Below are positions 1-9,422 of a stretch of 64,000 nucleotides of DNA, one piece after another; the first letter of the stretch is position 1, and every line of letters begins with the position of its first letter. Both the position numbers and the translations under genes were made by a program. The notes beneath the pieces are model-generated. The model saw nothing but the letters and a program-made list of their open reading frames with translations. It made no database searches and was not told where the DNA came from. The DNA is from a bacterium (lineage in GTDB: Bacteria; Bacteroidota; Ignavibacteria; Ignavibacteriales; Ignavibacteriaceae): positions 124,001-188,000 of the forward strand of contig JADJWC010000002.1 in the NCBI GenBank assembly GCA_016716565.1. The letters run 5' to 3'.

Positions 1-3
1 TTG

Positions 4-38
4 CCTGCTGCAAGCAGGTTTTTTCTGATGCAATCAGA
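4..38 (+). terminator. Tandem hairpins with T-run
   Basis: Two perfect 6-bp hairpins, both with a GCA loop, follow each other: CCTGCT/AGCAGG then TTTTTT (4-24), and TCTGAT/ATCAGA (24-38). The first has the form of a Rho-independent terminator on the plus strand for a gene left of the window. The second could serve the minus-strand sensor gene that ends at 60. Confidence 0.55.
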
Positions 39-59
39 AAAATTATCGAGAAAACATTT

Positions 60-3000
60 CTATTTAGCGTATTCGGAAGGGCTGACATTAAAATACTTTG
101 TGAATGCTTTGCTGAAATGTGACGGGCTGTTGTAACCGACTTCGTATGCAACCTGGGTCACGGATAATCTTTTCTCAATTAGCATCTCGGCTGCACGTTT
201 TAACCTGTAAGCTCGTATAAATTCACCCGGCGCCTGCCCTGTTATAGCCTGTATTTTTCTGTGAAGCTGCATACGGCTTACAAATAATTCTTTTGCAAAT
301 TGTTCAGTATCGTATTCAACATCATCGAGATGTTTTTCAATAATGTCGTATGCTTTTTTAAGAAACTCATCATCAAGAGGATTTGTTGTTACTCTTTCCG
401 GTCGTGGATGAATATCCTTACCGAATTTTTCTTTTAGTCTCCTCCTTTGCTCGATAAGATTTTTAATTCGTGTAAGAAGCTCTTTTGCATCAAATGGTTT
501 TATAAGGTAATCATCAGCGCCGGTTTCAAGCCCTTCTATTTTATTATCGTGTGATGCTTTAGCAGTTAGAAGGATAACAGGTATATGTGAAGTGAGAAAT
601 TCTGTTTTAATTATTCTGCAGAATTCTATCCCATCCATTTCTGGCATCATTACATCACTCACTATCAGATCAGGCATAATTTCTTTTGCTTTCTCAAGTC
701 CCTGCTGACCGTTAACAGCTTCTTCAACTTTATAATGGCTATTGAGAACGTCTTTAATGTATTCACGCACATCACGGTTATCTTCAACAAGCAGAATCAG
801 ATTTTTATTTTCTCTTAGGTCGTTACCAATATCTCCAGTTACCAACTCAGTTTTCTTCGTAAATACAGATTCATCAATGTAAATATTTTCGAGTTCCTGA
901 ACAGAGCTCTCAACTATTTCATCATCTTTCAGATGATTTCTTCCCAACGGAAATTCAACAATAAACTCACTGCCGCTTGTCCCGACTTTGTCGGGATCGC
1001 CGACTTTACTATTCACACGAATACTTCCGTTGTGCAATTCGATGAGTTCCTTAATTAAAGCGAGACCTAATCCTGAACCTTCATATTCTCTTGTCTGTGA
1101 ACTGTCAACCTGGTAAAACCTGTCAAACAGTTTCGGCAGTTCATCTTCGGATATTCCAATGCCGGTGTCACGAACAGAAATACAAATAAATTCTGTTACC
1201 TTTGTTTGACCCACCCCTCGCCCCTCCAATGGAGGGGATAACGATCTTTTTGAAGTCCCCTCCTCCGGAGGGGATTTAGGGGTGGGTGAATAGATACCCA
1301 CCGTTATACTCCCACCTTCAGGCGTAAACTTGAATGCATTCGAAAGAAGGTTAGTGAGAATTTTTATCATCATTTCTTTGTCGAAGTAAAGCTCAATGGT
1401 ATCTTGTTCCGATTCTATCTTAAGATTAATGTCTTTCCGCTCTGCAAGAGATTCAAAAGACATTACAATTCCTTTTACAAAAGGAACGATATTACTCTTC
1501 GATGCTTTAATTTTCAGCTTGCCTGCTTCCAGTCTGGAAAGATCAAGAAGCTGGTTTATAAGATTCATCAGGCGGTGAGCATTTCTCCTGATAATTCCCG
1601 TAAGCTTTTCAATTTCATCTGCCGGAGTATCGGAAGTTAGTTTATCAATCGGACCAAGAATCAAAGTAAGCGGTGTTCTGAACTCGTGAGAAATATTTGC
1701 AAAGAAACGTGATTTCATTTTATCTGTTTCTTCTCTTTCCTGCAATTTCACTTCATCAAGCTTAACCTGGTTTTTTAATCTTAGTCGGTTCATTTCGTAT
1801 CGTCTCACTGCATAAAAAATGCTTAGCACGAATAAAATGTAAAACGTGTATGCCCACCATGTTGCCCAAAAAGGCGGCGAAATTATAATCTTAATTGATG
1901 CACCATCTTCATTCCAGACACCATCGAGATTACAGGCCTTAACTTTGAAAACATATTCGCCTGCATCAAGATTTGTATAAGTTGCATTTCTTTGAGTTCC
2001 TGCATCAATCCATTCTTCTTCATATCCTTCCAACTTGTACATATACTTGTTTCTTGAAGGATCTGCATAATGCAATCCTACATAATCAAATCGAAGATCG
2101 TTTTCATCATAAGAAAGATTTAATTCTTTAACGTTCGTTATCAATCCATCATACTCCAATTTTTCATCAGGTCTGTTAAAGAGAGACACATTGCTGATGA
2201 CAACTTGCGGAGGAACCGGATCGTCTTTTATATTATCTGGATGAAACAGAATAAATCCATCAGCAGTACCAAACAACATTTCTCCATTTGAATTTTTAAA
2301 AGCACTATTGACTGCAAACCTATCGCCTTCAAAATTTTCTGAGGTCGTGTAGTTTTTTACAGTATGCGTAGAGGTATTCAACATTGATAATCCGTAATCT
2401 GTACCAATCCATAAATTGCCGTTGTTATCTTCTAATATCGACCTAACCAAATTATTACCTAGCTTAATGGTAGAAATAAAGGATTCTGAATCTCTGTCAA
2501 ATAAAGCAATACCTTGATTATAAGTCCCGACCCAGAGATTTCCACACTGATCTTCATAAATTGCAAGTACAACAAGTTCATTACCATTAGCAAACCTAAA
2601 TGATTTAAATGAATTAGTGGATGGATCAAATTTATTGAGCCCTGCATTACCTTGACTTGCGACCCAAATAAAACCATCACGAGCACGAATAATACCTTCC
2701 ACTCTGTTATCACCAATACCTTGCTTATCATTTTCATCTGGAAGATATTTCAGGAATTTACCTGTTTTCTTATTGAATTTATTTATACCGCCACCACGTG
2801 TTGTAATCCAGAGGATATCATCACCATCTGGCAACATACTACGAATTATGTTATTACTGATTGATTCAGGATTATCAGGATTATTTGAATAGAATTTCAA
2901 CTTATTACTTGCCAGATCAAATCTTACTATTCCCCTATAAGATGTACCAAGCCAGAAAACTCCAGATTTCTCTCTACAAATAAACGTTACTGTATTATCA

Positions 3001-3836
3001 TACTTATTATTATCAAATTTGAAATTCTTAAATTCACCTGATTTTCTATTAAAACTATTGAGGCCGAGCTTAGTGCCAAACCATATTGTCCTTGTTGAGT
3101 CTTCGATAATACACTTAACTACTTTGGAATCTTTATCAGCACTTTTATTAATAGCTCGATTAAAACGTTTAAACTTAAATTTATTCCCATCCCATTTATT
3201 CAATCCACTGAAATAAGAACCGATCCAAATTATCCCGGTTTTATCTTTGAAAATTGATTGTAATAAATTGGGGTTACTAATACTAAACTGATATTCCGGA
3301 TGATATTCAATGAGTTTAAAATTCTCACTAGCTGGATCAAAAATCACAAGACCGGAGTACTCTATAGATCCAAATATTAACCAGAGAAATCCATGATCGT
3401 CTTCGACCATTTTCCGAACATAATTATCATTTCTATAATTTATTGAGGGAGTTAGTTGATAGTGTTTAGAATTTAAACTTCGCAAGTCTAATTTTGTTAC
3501 TCCCAATGAATGTCCAATCCATAATATTCCATCTCTTGCTTGGAGAAAAGAATTGATTGTACCAATGGATGAAATCAGATTATTAATACGATCATCTTCT
3601 GTAAGGAGTTCTTTCTCCTTATCATAAATTAATATCCTGTTTTCAGTACCTACGTAAATATTTCCCGATAACTTATCATAGGAAATAGAACTAACCCCTT
3701 TCGAAAGAACAGATTTATTATAATAAATACGACTGAATTTTTCCTTAACTATATTAAATAAGTATAAACCACTATTAGCTCCAATTAAAAAATTGCCATC
3801 TTTTACCTGAAGTATACAATTTACCCAGTTTGGCAC
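60..3836 (-). CDS. Hybrid two-component sensor/AraC regulator (HTCS), main part
   Basis: Single-chain sensor, kinase and transcription factor of the Bacteroidetes HTCS type. In order: about 13 beta-propeller blades (residues 1-540, repeated LWIGT-like motifs), a Y_Y_Y domain (about 545-640), one membrane helix (about 655-680), HisKA with the HEFRTPL box (about 714), HATPase_c with DTGIGIS and GSGLGL boxes, a receiver domain with phospho-acceptor Asp in VSDVMMPEMDG (about 1057), and a C-terminal AraC helix-turn-helix. The family senses a ligand in the periplasm and switches on nearby genes. This copy starts at GTG without a signal peptide. The true N-terminus is the separate fragment at 3851-4045, so the gene is broken by a frameshift. 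Two palindromic repeats are read through in frame in the ATPase domain. Target genes are unknown. Confidence 0.88.
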   Translation of the reverse strand: MPNWVNCILQVKDGNFLIGANSGLYLFNIVKEKFSRIYYNKSVLSKGVSSISYDKLSGNIYVGTENRILIYDKEKELLTEDDRINNLISSIGTINSFLQARDGILWIGHSLGVTKLDLRSLNSKHYQLTPSINYRNDNYVRKMVEDDHGFLWLIFGSIEYSGLVIFDPASENFKLIEYHPEYQFSISNPNLLQSIFKDKTGIIWIGSYFSGLNKWDGNKFKFKRFNRAINKSADKDSKVVKCIIEDSTRTIWFGTKLGLNSFNRKSGEFKNFKFDNNKYDNTVTFICREKSGVFWLGTSYRGIVRFDLASNKLKFYSNNPDNPESISNNIIRSMLPDGDDILWITTRGGGINKFNKKTGKFLKYLPDENDKQGIGDNRVEGIIRARDGFIWVASQGNAGLNKFDPSTNSFKSFRFANGNELVVLAIYEDQCGNLWVGTYNQGIALFDRDSESFISTIKLGNNLVRSILEDNNGNLWIGTDYGLSMLNTSTHTVKNYTTSENFEGDRFAVNSAFKNSNGEMLFGTADGFILFHPDNIKDDPVPPQVVISNVSLFNRPDEKLEYDGLITNVKELNLSYDENDLRFDYVGLHYADPSRNKYMYKLEGYEEEWIDAGTQRNATYTNLDAGEYVFKVKACNLDGVWNEDGASIKIIISPPFWATWWAYTFYILFVLSIFYAVRRYEMNRLRLKNQVKLDEVKLQEREETDKMKSRFFANISHEFRTPLTLILGPIDKLTSDTPADEIEKLTGIIRRNAHRLMNLINQLLDLSRLEAGKLKIKASKSNIVPFVKGIVMSFESLAERKDINLKIESEQDTIELYFDKEMMIKILTNLLSNAFKFTPEGGSITVGIYSPTPKSPPEEGTSKRSLSPPLEGRGVGQTKVTEFICISVRDTGIGISEDELPKLFDRFYQVDSSQTREYEGSGLGLALIKELIELHNGSIRVNSKVGDPDKVGTSGSEFIVEFPLGRNHLKDDEIVESSVQELENIYIDESVFTKKTELVTGDIGNDLRENKNLILLVEDNRDVREYIKDVLNSHYKVEEAVNGQQGLEKAKEIMPDLIVSDVMMPEMDGIEFCRIIKTEFLTSHIPVILLTAKASHDNKIEGLETGADDYLIKPFDAKELLTRIKNLIEQRRRLKEKFGKDIHPRPERVTTNPLDDEFLKKAYDIIEKHLDDVEYDTEQFAKELFVSRMQLHRKIQAITGQAPGEFIRAYRLKRAAEMLIEKRLSVTQVAYEVGYNSPSHFSKAFTKYFNVSPSEYAK
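980..996. repeat. Short palindrome in coding frame
   Basis: Perfect palindrome TCCCGA-CTTTG-TCGGGA inside the kinase ATPase domain. It encodes part of the segment GDPDKVGTSG between VNSKVG and SEFIVEFPLG, where related kinases usually have only a two- or three-residue turn. A similar palindrome lies at 60595-60612. Confidence 0.6.
1210..1286. repeat. Palindromic repeat element inserted in frame in kinase gene
   Basis: A 77-base element with 9-bp inverted ends (CCCACCCCT / AGGGGTGGG) and two inner hairpins (CCCCTCC..GGAGGGG, twice). It is related to the intergenic elements at 40994, 41513 and 43611, which share CCCCTCC/GGAGGGG arms and the GGAGGGGATAACG string. In the kinase frame it adds about 29 residues rich in Pro, Glu and Gly (roughly 848-877) between two strands of the HATPase domain without breaking the frame. 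Confidence 0.8.
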
Positions 3837-3850
3837 TACACTAGATGTGT

Positions 3851-4045
3851 CTATAGATAACCAAGATGATCCTGGAAAATTGACAACACAGTATTTTCAG
3901 GTAATCCGTCAGCTAATGTAAAGTGTTCAAAGATTGGTTCCGGCCAGTTTGTGTCCGCATAATTCCCCTGCGAATGAATTGTGAAATTCACCAGTAAGAT
4001 AAAAAGAGAAGCCAGTCTTCCAACAGAAATAATAATTGAATTCAA
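3851..4045 (-). pseudogene. N-terminal fragment of the HTCS sensor
   Basis: A 64-residue open frame with a signal peptide (residues about 1-27), then FEHFTLADGLPENTVLSIF, the standard start of the first propeller blade of HTCS sensors. It stops after HLGYL, where LWIGT is expected. The sequence after the stop continues in a different frame as the main protein. Between this fragment and the next recognisable blade (VNCILQVKDGN) about 40-60 residues usual for the family are missing. This points to a small deletion with frameshift and not to a lone one-base error; that is inference. Confidence 0.7.
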
Positions 4046-4217
4046 GTGTTACAACCAGCGCAATTGAATTTGTTAATTTAATTGAAGGAGTAAAATTCTA
4101 TCATGAATATAGGAAGGAAAAACTGCAAGGCGCAACTTTTGTTAACAATGACAACTGTTTATTCGGGCATATTTCAGAATTGAATATTGATTGACATTAT
4201 TTTTTCGGACTTCTCTA

Positions 4218-6047
4218 TCAGAGTTTAGCTTCGACGTAAGATAAAACTTCACCCAATTTCTTTTGTGCCTGTTGTTTCAACTCAGCACAAGTTTTTCTCA
4301 TCTCATCAACAAACTTCTGGTCTTTAATATCTTTAAGATTAATAAGCACATTATAAATTCCGCCAAGAACGCCTGTGTAAGCACTCTGTGCACCGACACC
4401 AACGTCTGTAATTGAATTCGGATTTCCATTTTTGGCAACATCTTCTGCGATTTCAATTGCACGGTAACTTTGCTTTGCAGTGTTGAGAGGGACCATTACT
4501 GCTTGTTTCAATCCGGCTTGCATTGCTTCTTCTCTAGCTTTCTTTTCCTCAGCAGTCTTGTTTGGAAGCCGGCGAGCATTCATATAAGTATTGAATGCAT
4601 TTGTATCCTCATCAATGGCTCTCACTAATTCTTCTTTAATCTGTTGGCATTGTTCCGCAGCATCATTAAGAATTTTGTCAACAGTATCGCTTCCTCTTTT
4701 ATTTGCGGTCAGGTTGCTCACCATAGATGACAATGAAGCACCCAAAGCACCAGCTAAAGCCGCAATTGAGCCACCACCGGGTGCAGGTGATTCGCGTGAG
4801 ACTTCATCAATAAAATCTGTTAGTTTCATTTCAACTAATGCTGTTTCAAGATTTTTAGGAAGTCCTAAAACTCTTTCTTCAATTTTGAATTCAGACACAT
4901 CATTCAATCCCAGTGACTGAACAGCAGTGTTCAGAATATCTCTAACCGGAACTCCAACCGAACGATGCTGCTGCCTAAGATAAAATTTTCCTGTCTCCAG
5001 CAAAGCGGGATAAGGAACCATTCCAACAATTTCACTTCCCGTAACGACAAGTCCTCTTTCCATTGCAAGCTTTCTGGTCTCTTCAATAACATCGTGCATT
5101 GAAGTCACTTTGTAGTTGGTCAGGTTAATAGAAATCTGTGCGCGGTCGTACTTCGGAACCATCCATCCTATTGCTTTCGTGAATTTAAACTTCCCCGGCT
5201 TTTTTACTGACTGACCTTCAGGCTTTTCAGGATTTATTCCGTGTTGTTCAAGAATATCAGCAAGATCGTATTGATGTTTAACTTTGCAATGATCAATCGT
5301 TTCATTTAATGTTTTTCCATTGAAGTCACAATCGCCGCAGGGATAATTTCCTTTTTCATATTTCAGAATGTCTTCACTCTTGTAATAAAAGTTTCCGTTG
5401 TTAGTTCTGCGTGCTGATCTTCCCTTTTCTCTTATTTCAAATGCAATATCGGTGGCATGATTTACTTCACGTGTATTCAGATCGATATTATAAGCAATTA
5501 AAAATTCTCTCACTCCGATAACTGTTGCCCCAGCTTTTGCATTAAATTTTGCTGGACCGAAGTCTGGTTTCCATTCAGGTTTTTTTAATTTTTCTTCGAG
5601 CGCTTCGTACTCACCTTGCCTGATTTTTGCAAGATTTTCTCTTTCCGGTTTAGCAGCAGATTTTTCGTAAAGGTAAACTGGAATATGAAGTTCTTCTCCA
5701 ACTCTCTTTGCTACTTCTTTTGAAAGTTCAATACATTCCTCAGTTGTAACTCCTGTAACCGGAACAAACGGACAAACATCTGTTGCACCCATTCGTGGAT
5801 GCGAACCTTTGTGTTTGCTCATATCAATCAGTTCTGCAGCTTTTTTTATTGAGTTGAATGCAGCCTGTTTCACAGCTTCGGGTGGACCAATAAAAGTTAC
5901 AACTGTCCGGTTCATATCAAAACCAGGATCTACATCGAGCAGTTTTGCTCCTTCTACTTTTTCAATTTCGTCTGTTATTTGTTTTATTATTTCAGGTCGT
6001 TGTCCTTCAGAAAAATTAGGGACACATTCGATTAGTTTATCTTGCAT
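4218..6047 (-). CDS. ftcD: Glutamate formimidoyltransferase / formimidoyl-THF cyclodeaminase
   Basis: Bifunctional cytosolic enzyme of histidine breakdown. The N-terminal part (about 1-400; CVPNFSEG start, GSHPRMGATDVCPFVP) moves the formimino group from formiminoglutamate to tetrahydrofolate. The C-terminal part (about 405-609; SPAPGGGSIAALAGALG) releases ammonia to give methenyl-THF. Length 609 exceeds the usual 540 or so because of an inserted segment around residues 234-258 with CxxC and HCxxxH, which looks like a small zinc-binding motif. No other hut gene is in the window. Confidence 0.93.
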   Translation of the reverse strand: MQDKLIECVPNFSEGQRPEIIKQITDEIEKVEGAKLLDVDPGFDMNRTVVTFIGPPEAVKQAAFNSIKKAAELIDMSKHKGSHPRMGATDVCPFVPVTGVTTEECIELSKEVAKRVGEELHIPVYLYEKSAAKPERENLAKIRQGEYEALEEKLKKPEWKPDFGPAKFNAKAGATVIGVREFLIAYNIDLNTREVNHATDIAFEIREKGRSARRTNNGNFYYKSEDILKYEKGNYPCGDCDFNGKTLNETIDHCKVKHQYDLADILEQHGINPEKPEGQSVKKPGKFKFTKAIGWMVPKYDRAQISINLTNYKVTSMHDVIEETRKLAMERGLVVTGSEIVGMVPYPALLETGKFYLRQQHRSVGVPVRDILNTAVQSLGLNDVSEFKIEERVLGLPKNLETALVEMKLTDFIDEVSRESPAPGGGSIAALAGALGASLSSMVSNLTANKRGSDTVDKILNDAAEQCQQIKEELVRAIDEDTNAFNTYMNARRLPNKTAEEKKAREEAMQAGLKQAVMVPLNTAKQSYRAIEIAEDVAKNGNPNSITDVGVGAQSAYTGVLGGIYNVLINLKDIKDQKFVDEMRKTCAELKQQAQKKLGEVLSYVEAKL

Positions 6048-6175
6048 TTATATCTCTTTTTAATGAAGCTTTGGAAAAAAGTATTTATTGATATGAAAAA
6101 TTAAAGGTATTGTATCAGAGAGACAAGGTGGATTAGTTATTTTGTGGAAATGTGTACTTAATTAGAGCTAGTACA

Positions 6176-6691
6176 CTAACCAATCGTGTTTTTCTTGCTA
6201 AACAAATAAATATATACACTTAATATTATTATAACCACCAACTGAAAATAAATCGGTGTGCTGATTAAATTTCCACTCATAAAAGCTGAGCTAATAAGCA
6301 AATACTTAATCAAATAATAAAATATCTTACTTAAAACTACACTCACCATCATACCGAACATTTTGTTCGATAATCTTTCAGACAGAAAGAAGAATAACCA
6401 GACGTTCAGTAAAAGTTCGCTAGTAATAAGAGTAGTTTTTATCAAGGATGGATGTGCAGAAATCAGAAATGAGAAAACAGGAAGTGTTAATGCAATCAGG
6501 TAAGCGTTTTTCCTGCTTGTGTGAGAGATAGCAAGTATTAACATTATGCGCATCGGCTCTAAATAATAAACTGGGAAGTTGAATAAATGAGAGATTGGCG
6601 GGACAAGGTATATTGCCGCTAATGCAACTATATCGAATACTATAAGTTTAATTTTTGAAACAGAGAATGGGTGCAATGCCGAATTATCCAT
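6176..6691 (-). CDS. Polytopic membrane protein, unknown
   Basis: About 171 residues with five or six hydrophobic segments. I chose the ATG at 6691 because GGAG lies about 10 bases upstream; the longer frame would need a TTG at 6739. A motif YLEPMRIMLILA sits between helices 2 and 3. Size and topology recall small ECF-type S components, but no diagnostic motif is visible, so function is not assigned. It is divergent from the DUF362/polyferredoxin pair, which suggests but does not prove a link. Confidence 0.6.
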   Translation of the reverse strand: MDNSALHPFSVSKIKLIVFDIVALAAIYLVPPISHLFNFPVYYLEPMRIMLILAISHTSRKNAYLIALTLPVFSFLISAHPSLIKTTLITSELLLNVWLFFFLSERLSNKMFGMMVSVVLSKIFYYLIKYLLISSAFMSGNLISTPIYFQLVVIIILSVYIYLFSKKNTIG

Positions 6692-6837
6692 ATTTAATTC
6701 TCCAATTAATATTAACAATGTAAAATTAAGCTTTTCCAATCAAAGTATACACCTAGTAATTAGTCAATAATACTTTGATTAGAAATTATTAATTTTCATA
6801 ATAATAAAAATAATTTTCTCATTAAGCTGAGACTAAT

Positions 6838-7761
6838 ATGGACCGCAGAGATTTCATTAAGAAAAGTATACAGGCAGGAATATTAGTTGGATCTGCCAGT
6901 TCATTAGGAAAATATTCCAATCTATTTGCTTCACAAACTTCGCTCCTCTCAAAAAACTATGTCCTCGTTGCTATCAAAGGCGGCGAACCCGATTCTATGT
7001 TTGATAAAGCCATCGAATCTCTTGGTGGAATGAAAGCATTTGTTAAAAAGGGGCAGAAAGTCGTTGTTAAACCGAATATCGGATGGGACGTAAGTCCAGA
7101 GCGAGCAGGAAATACAAATCCTGTTTTGGTAAAACGAATCGTGCAACATTGTTACGAAGCAGGAGCAAAGGAAGTGTATGTTTTCGATAATACCTGTGAC
7201 GATTGGAAAAGATGTTATTCCAACAGTGGAATTGAAAAAGCAGTTAAGGATGCCGGCGGTAAAATTGTTTCGGGAGATAGTGAAAGGTATTATCAATCTG
7301 TTGAGGTCAAGCAAGGGAAGAAACTTACCAACACCAAAGTTCACGAGCTGATTCTTGATTCAGATATTTTCATTAATGTTCCAATCCTCAAACATCACTC
7401 CTCAACTGATCTTACTATCGCAATGAAAAACTTAATGGGAAACGTTTGGGACAGGGGTTACTGGCACAGAAATAACTTACACCAATGCATCGCGGATTTC
7501 ACCTCCTTCAAAAAACCAGATTTGAATATTATTGATGCATATTATGTGTTGAAGAGAAACGGACCACGCGGCGTTTCCAAAGCTGATGTCGTGTTGATGA
7601 AATCCCAGATAATATCAACAGACATAGTTGCAGCAGATGCAGCTGCATCTAAACTTTTTGGATCGGAACCGGAGAACATTTCATATATTAAGCTTGCTGC
7701 TGAGATGAAACTCGGACAAAAGGATTTATCAAAACTAAATATCAATAGAATCATCCTGTAA
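6838..7761 (+). CDS. Tat-exported DUF362 protein
   Basis: 307 residues. The N-terminus MDRRDFIKKSIQAG carries a twin-arginine motif followed by a hydrophobic stretch, so export of a folded, probably cofactor-loaded protein is likely. The rest is DUF362: VVVKPNIGWD, VYVFDNTCDDW, INVPILKHHSSTDLT, MGNVWDRGYWH. DUF362 proteins are often paired with ferredoxins and are presumed to take part in redox or metal chemistry; the reaction is unknown. Only 2 bases separate it from the next gene, a membrane polyferredoxin, so the two form an operon and probably one complex. Confidence 0.85.
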   Translation: MDRRDFIKKSIQAGILVGSASSLGKYSNLFASQTSLLSKNYVLVAIKGGEPDSMFDKAIESLGGMKAFVKKGQKVVVKPNIGWDVSPERAGNTNPVLVKRIVQHCYEAGAKEVYVFDNTCDDWKRCYSNSGIEKAVKDAGGKIVSGDSERYYQSVEVKQGKKLTNTKVHELILDSDIFINVPILKHHSSTDLTIAMKNLMGNVWDRGYWHRNNLHQCIADFTSFKKPDLNIIDAYYVLKRNGPRGVSKADVVLMKSQIISTDIVAADAAASKLFGSEPENISYIKLAAEMKLGQKDLSKLNINRIIL

Positions 7762-7763
7762 AT

Positions 7764-9329
7764 ATGAACTTTTCTAAATTAAAGAAGATCAGGGTTTATG
7801 TTGCTCTTCTTTTCTTTGTGACTACTCTTTTATTATTTCTAGACATCATACATATAATTCCTGCGCGATTAACGCCTTATGTGCTTTACTTTCAGTTCGT
7901 TCCATCTACTGTTAAATTTTTCAACCAATTCTCACTGATTGCTTCTGGCTTTATCATCGTTTTAATAGCTACCATTTTATTTGGGAGAGTTTACTGTTCC
8001 AGCGTTTGTCCGCTTGGAACTCTTCAAGATATTATTTCAAGAGTCGCACTGACTTTCAACAAGAATAAATTTTTTCAGATGCTCAGAGACTTCAAACTGC
8101 TGAAATATAGTATTCTGACTGCAACAATTTTATCTCTATTTAGTGGTAGCTTGATATTATTAAATCTGCTCGATCCTTTTAGCCTTGCAGGGAAAATATT
8201 CTCAAACCTATTTCGTGTGCTTCTGATTCCATTTAATAATTTAGCAGCTCTCACTCTTGAACAATTCAATATTTACAGAGTATATCCAATCGAGTTGAAA
8301 GCATTAAGCTGGATTGCAATTTCTTTTTCATCAATTATTCTTTTAACAATTGGAATAATGTCTTTCACAAAAGGAAGATTATTTTGCAACACTATCTGTC
8401 CTTTAGGAACATTCCTTGGACTAACTTCAAGATTCTCTCTGTTTAAGATAAAAATTGATGAGACAGATTGTTCTGGATGTGGCGTTTGTCAAACTGTATG
8501 TAAGGCAGGATGTATAGATAACGAAAATAAAAAGATTGATTACGATAGATGCGTCAACTGTTTTAATTGCTTCACTGCCTGCCCTTCGAATGGAATTGTA
8601 TATAAAAAATCGCTACAATCAATATTACTAAAAGAAAAAAAAGAAATTGATATTGATAAAAGAAAATTCTTCACAAGGCTTGTTATCGGAGTAATCGGAT
8701 TATCTGACTTTTTAAAAGCACAGGTTAAAGTCATTCCCAAAAAGAAAAGTACAGTTCCTGTATTTAAAAATGTTTATCCTTCACCACCAGGTTCAGGAAG
8801 TGTAGAACATTATTATAGTAATTGTACAGCATGTCATCTCTGTGTTGCTGCCTGCCCGACTCACGTTTTGCAGCCATTATTTCTTGAACATGGTTTCTTT
8901 AATATACTCCAGCCTTTTCTGGATAACTCTGCAGCTTACTGCACATTTGAATGCATCAGATGCACTGAAGTTTGTCCAACAGGAGCGCTTCTTCCTATAA
9001 CAGTTGAAGAGAAAACAAAAGATCAGATTGGGAAAACAATTTTTGTAAAAGAAAATTGTATCGTTGAAACTGAAGGAACGGAATGTGGTGCTTGTTCTGA
9101 ACATTGCCCGACGAAGGCTGTGATTATGGTCCCATACAAGAACAACATAAAAATTCCCGAAGTTACAAATGAATATTGTGTCGGCTGCGGAGCTTGTGAA
9201 TATGCCTGTCCAACTATTCCTTATAAAGCGATTTATGTTGAAGGAAATGAAATACATCAGATTGCAAAAGCCGCACCGCAGGAAAGGCTTCAACAGGAAA
9301 TAGACTATAAGGAAGAATTTCCGTTCTGA
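7764..9329 (+). CDS. NapH/NapG-like membrane polyferredoxin
   Basis: 521 residues. The N-terminal half has about five membrane helices with two CxxxCPLGT motifs (CSSVCPLGT, CNTICPLGT), the signature of NapH/MauN/YccM-type electron-transfer proteins. Next come two [4Fe-4S] motifs (CSGCGVCQTVC, CVNCFNCFTACP). After KRKFFTRLVIGVIG (about residue 297, Tat-like or an extra helix) there is a second block with four more CxxCxxC...CP motifs, e.g. CTACHLCVAACP and CVGCGACEYACP. The layout resembles a NapH and a NapG joined in one chain. It likely moves electrons from the quinone pool or cytosol to the partner DUF362 protein; this is inferred from operon context. Confidence 0.85.
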   Translation: MNFSKLKKIRVYVALLFFVTTLLLFLDIIHIIPARLTPYVLYFQFVPSTVKFFNQFSLIASGFIIVLIATILFGRVYCSSVCPLGTLQDIISRVALTFNKNKFFQMLRDFKLLKYSILTATILSLFSGSLILLNLLDPFSLAGKIFSNLFRVLLIPFNNLAALTLEQFNIYRVYPIELKALSWIAISFSSIILLTIGIMSFTKGRLFCNTICPLGTFLGLTSRFSLFKIKIDETDCSGCGVCQTVCKAGCIDNENKKIDYDRCVNCFNCFTACPSNGIVYKKSLQSILLKEKKEIDIDKRKFFTRLVIGVIGLSDFLKAQVKVIPKKKSTVPVFKNVYPSPPGSGSVEHYYSNCTACHLCVAACPTHVLQPLFLEHGFFNILQPFLDNSAAYCTFECIRCTEVCPTGALLPITVEEKTKDQIGKTIFVKENCIVETEGTECGACSEHCPTKAVIMVPYKNNIKIPEVTNEYCVGCGACEYACPTIPYKAIYVEGNEIHQIAKAAPQERLQQEIDYKEEFPF

Positions 9330-9422
9330 TTAAACATCCAATCCTCTTCTCTTATTTAAAATCATTAAATTTCGATTGGCGATAACCTTTAATAATCTAC
9401 AAATTTATATTATCGAGCCCAG

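Noticed and set aside
60..3836. Several long antisense or out-of-frame reading frames within the sensor gene
   Set aside because: They have no ribosome sites, no recognisable domains and lie entirely within the well-supported sensor frame.
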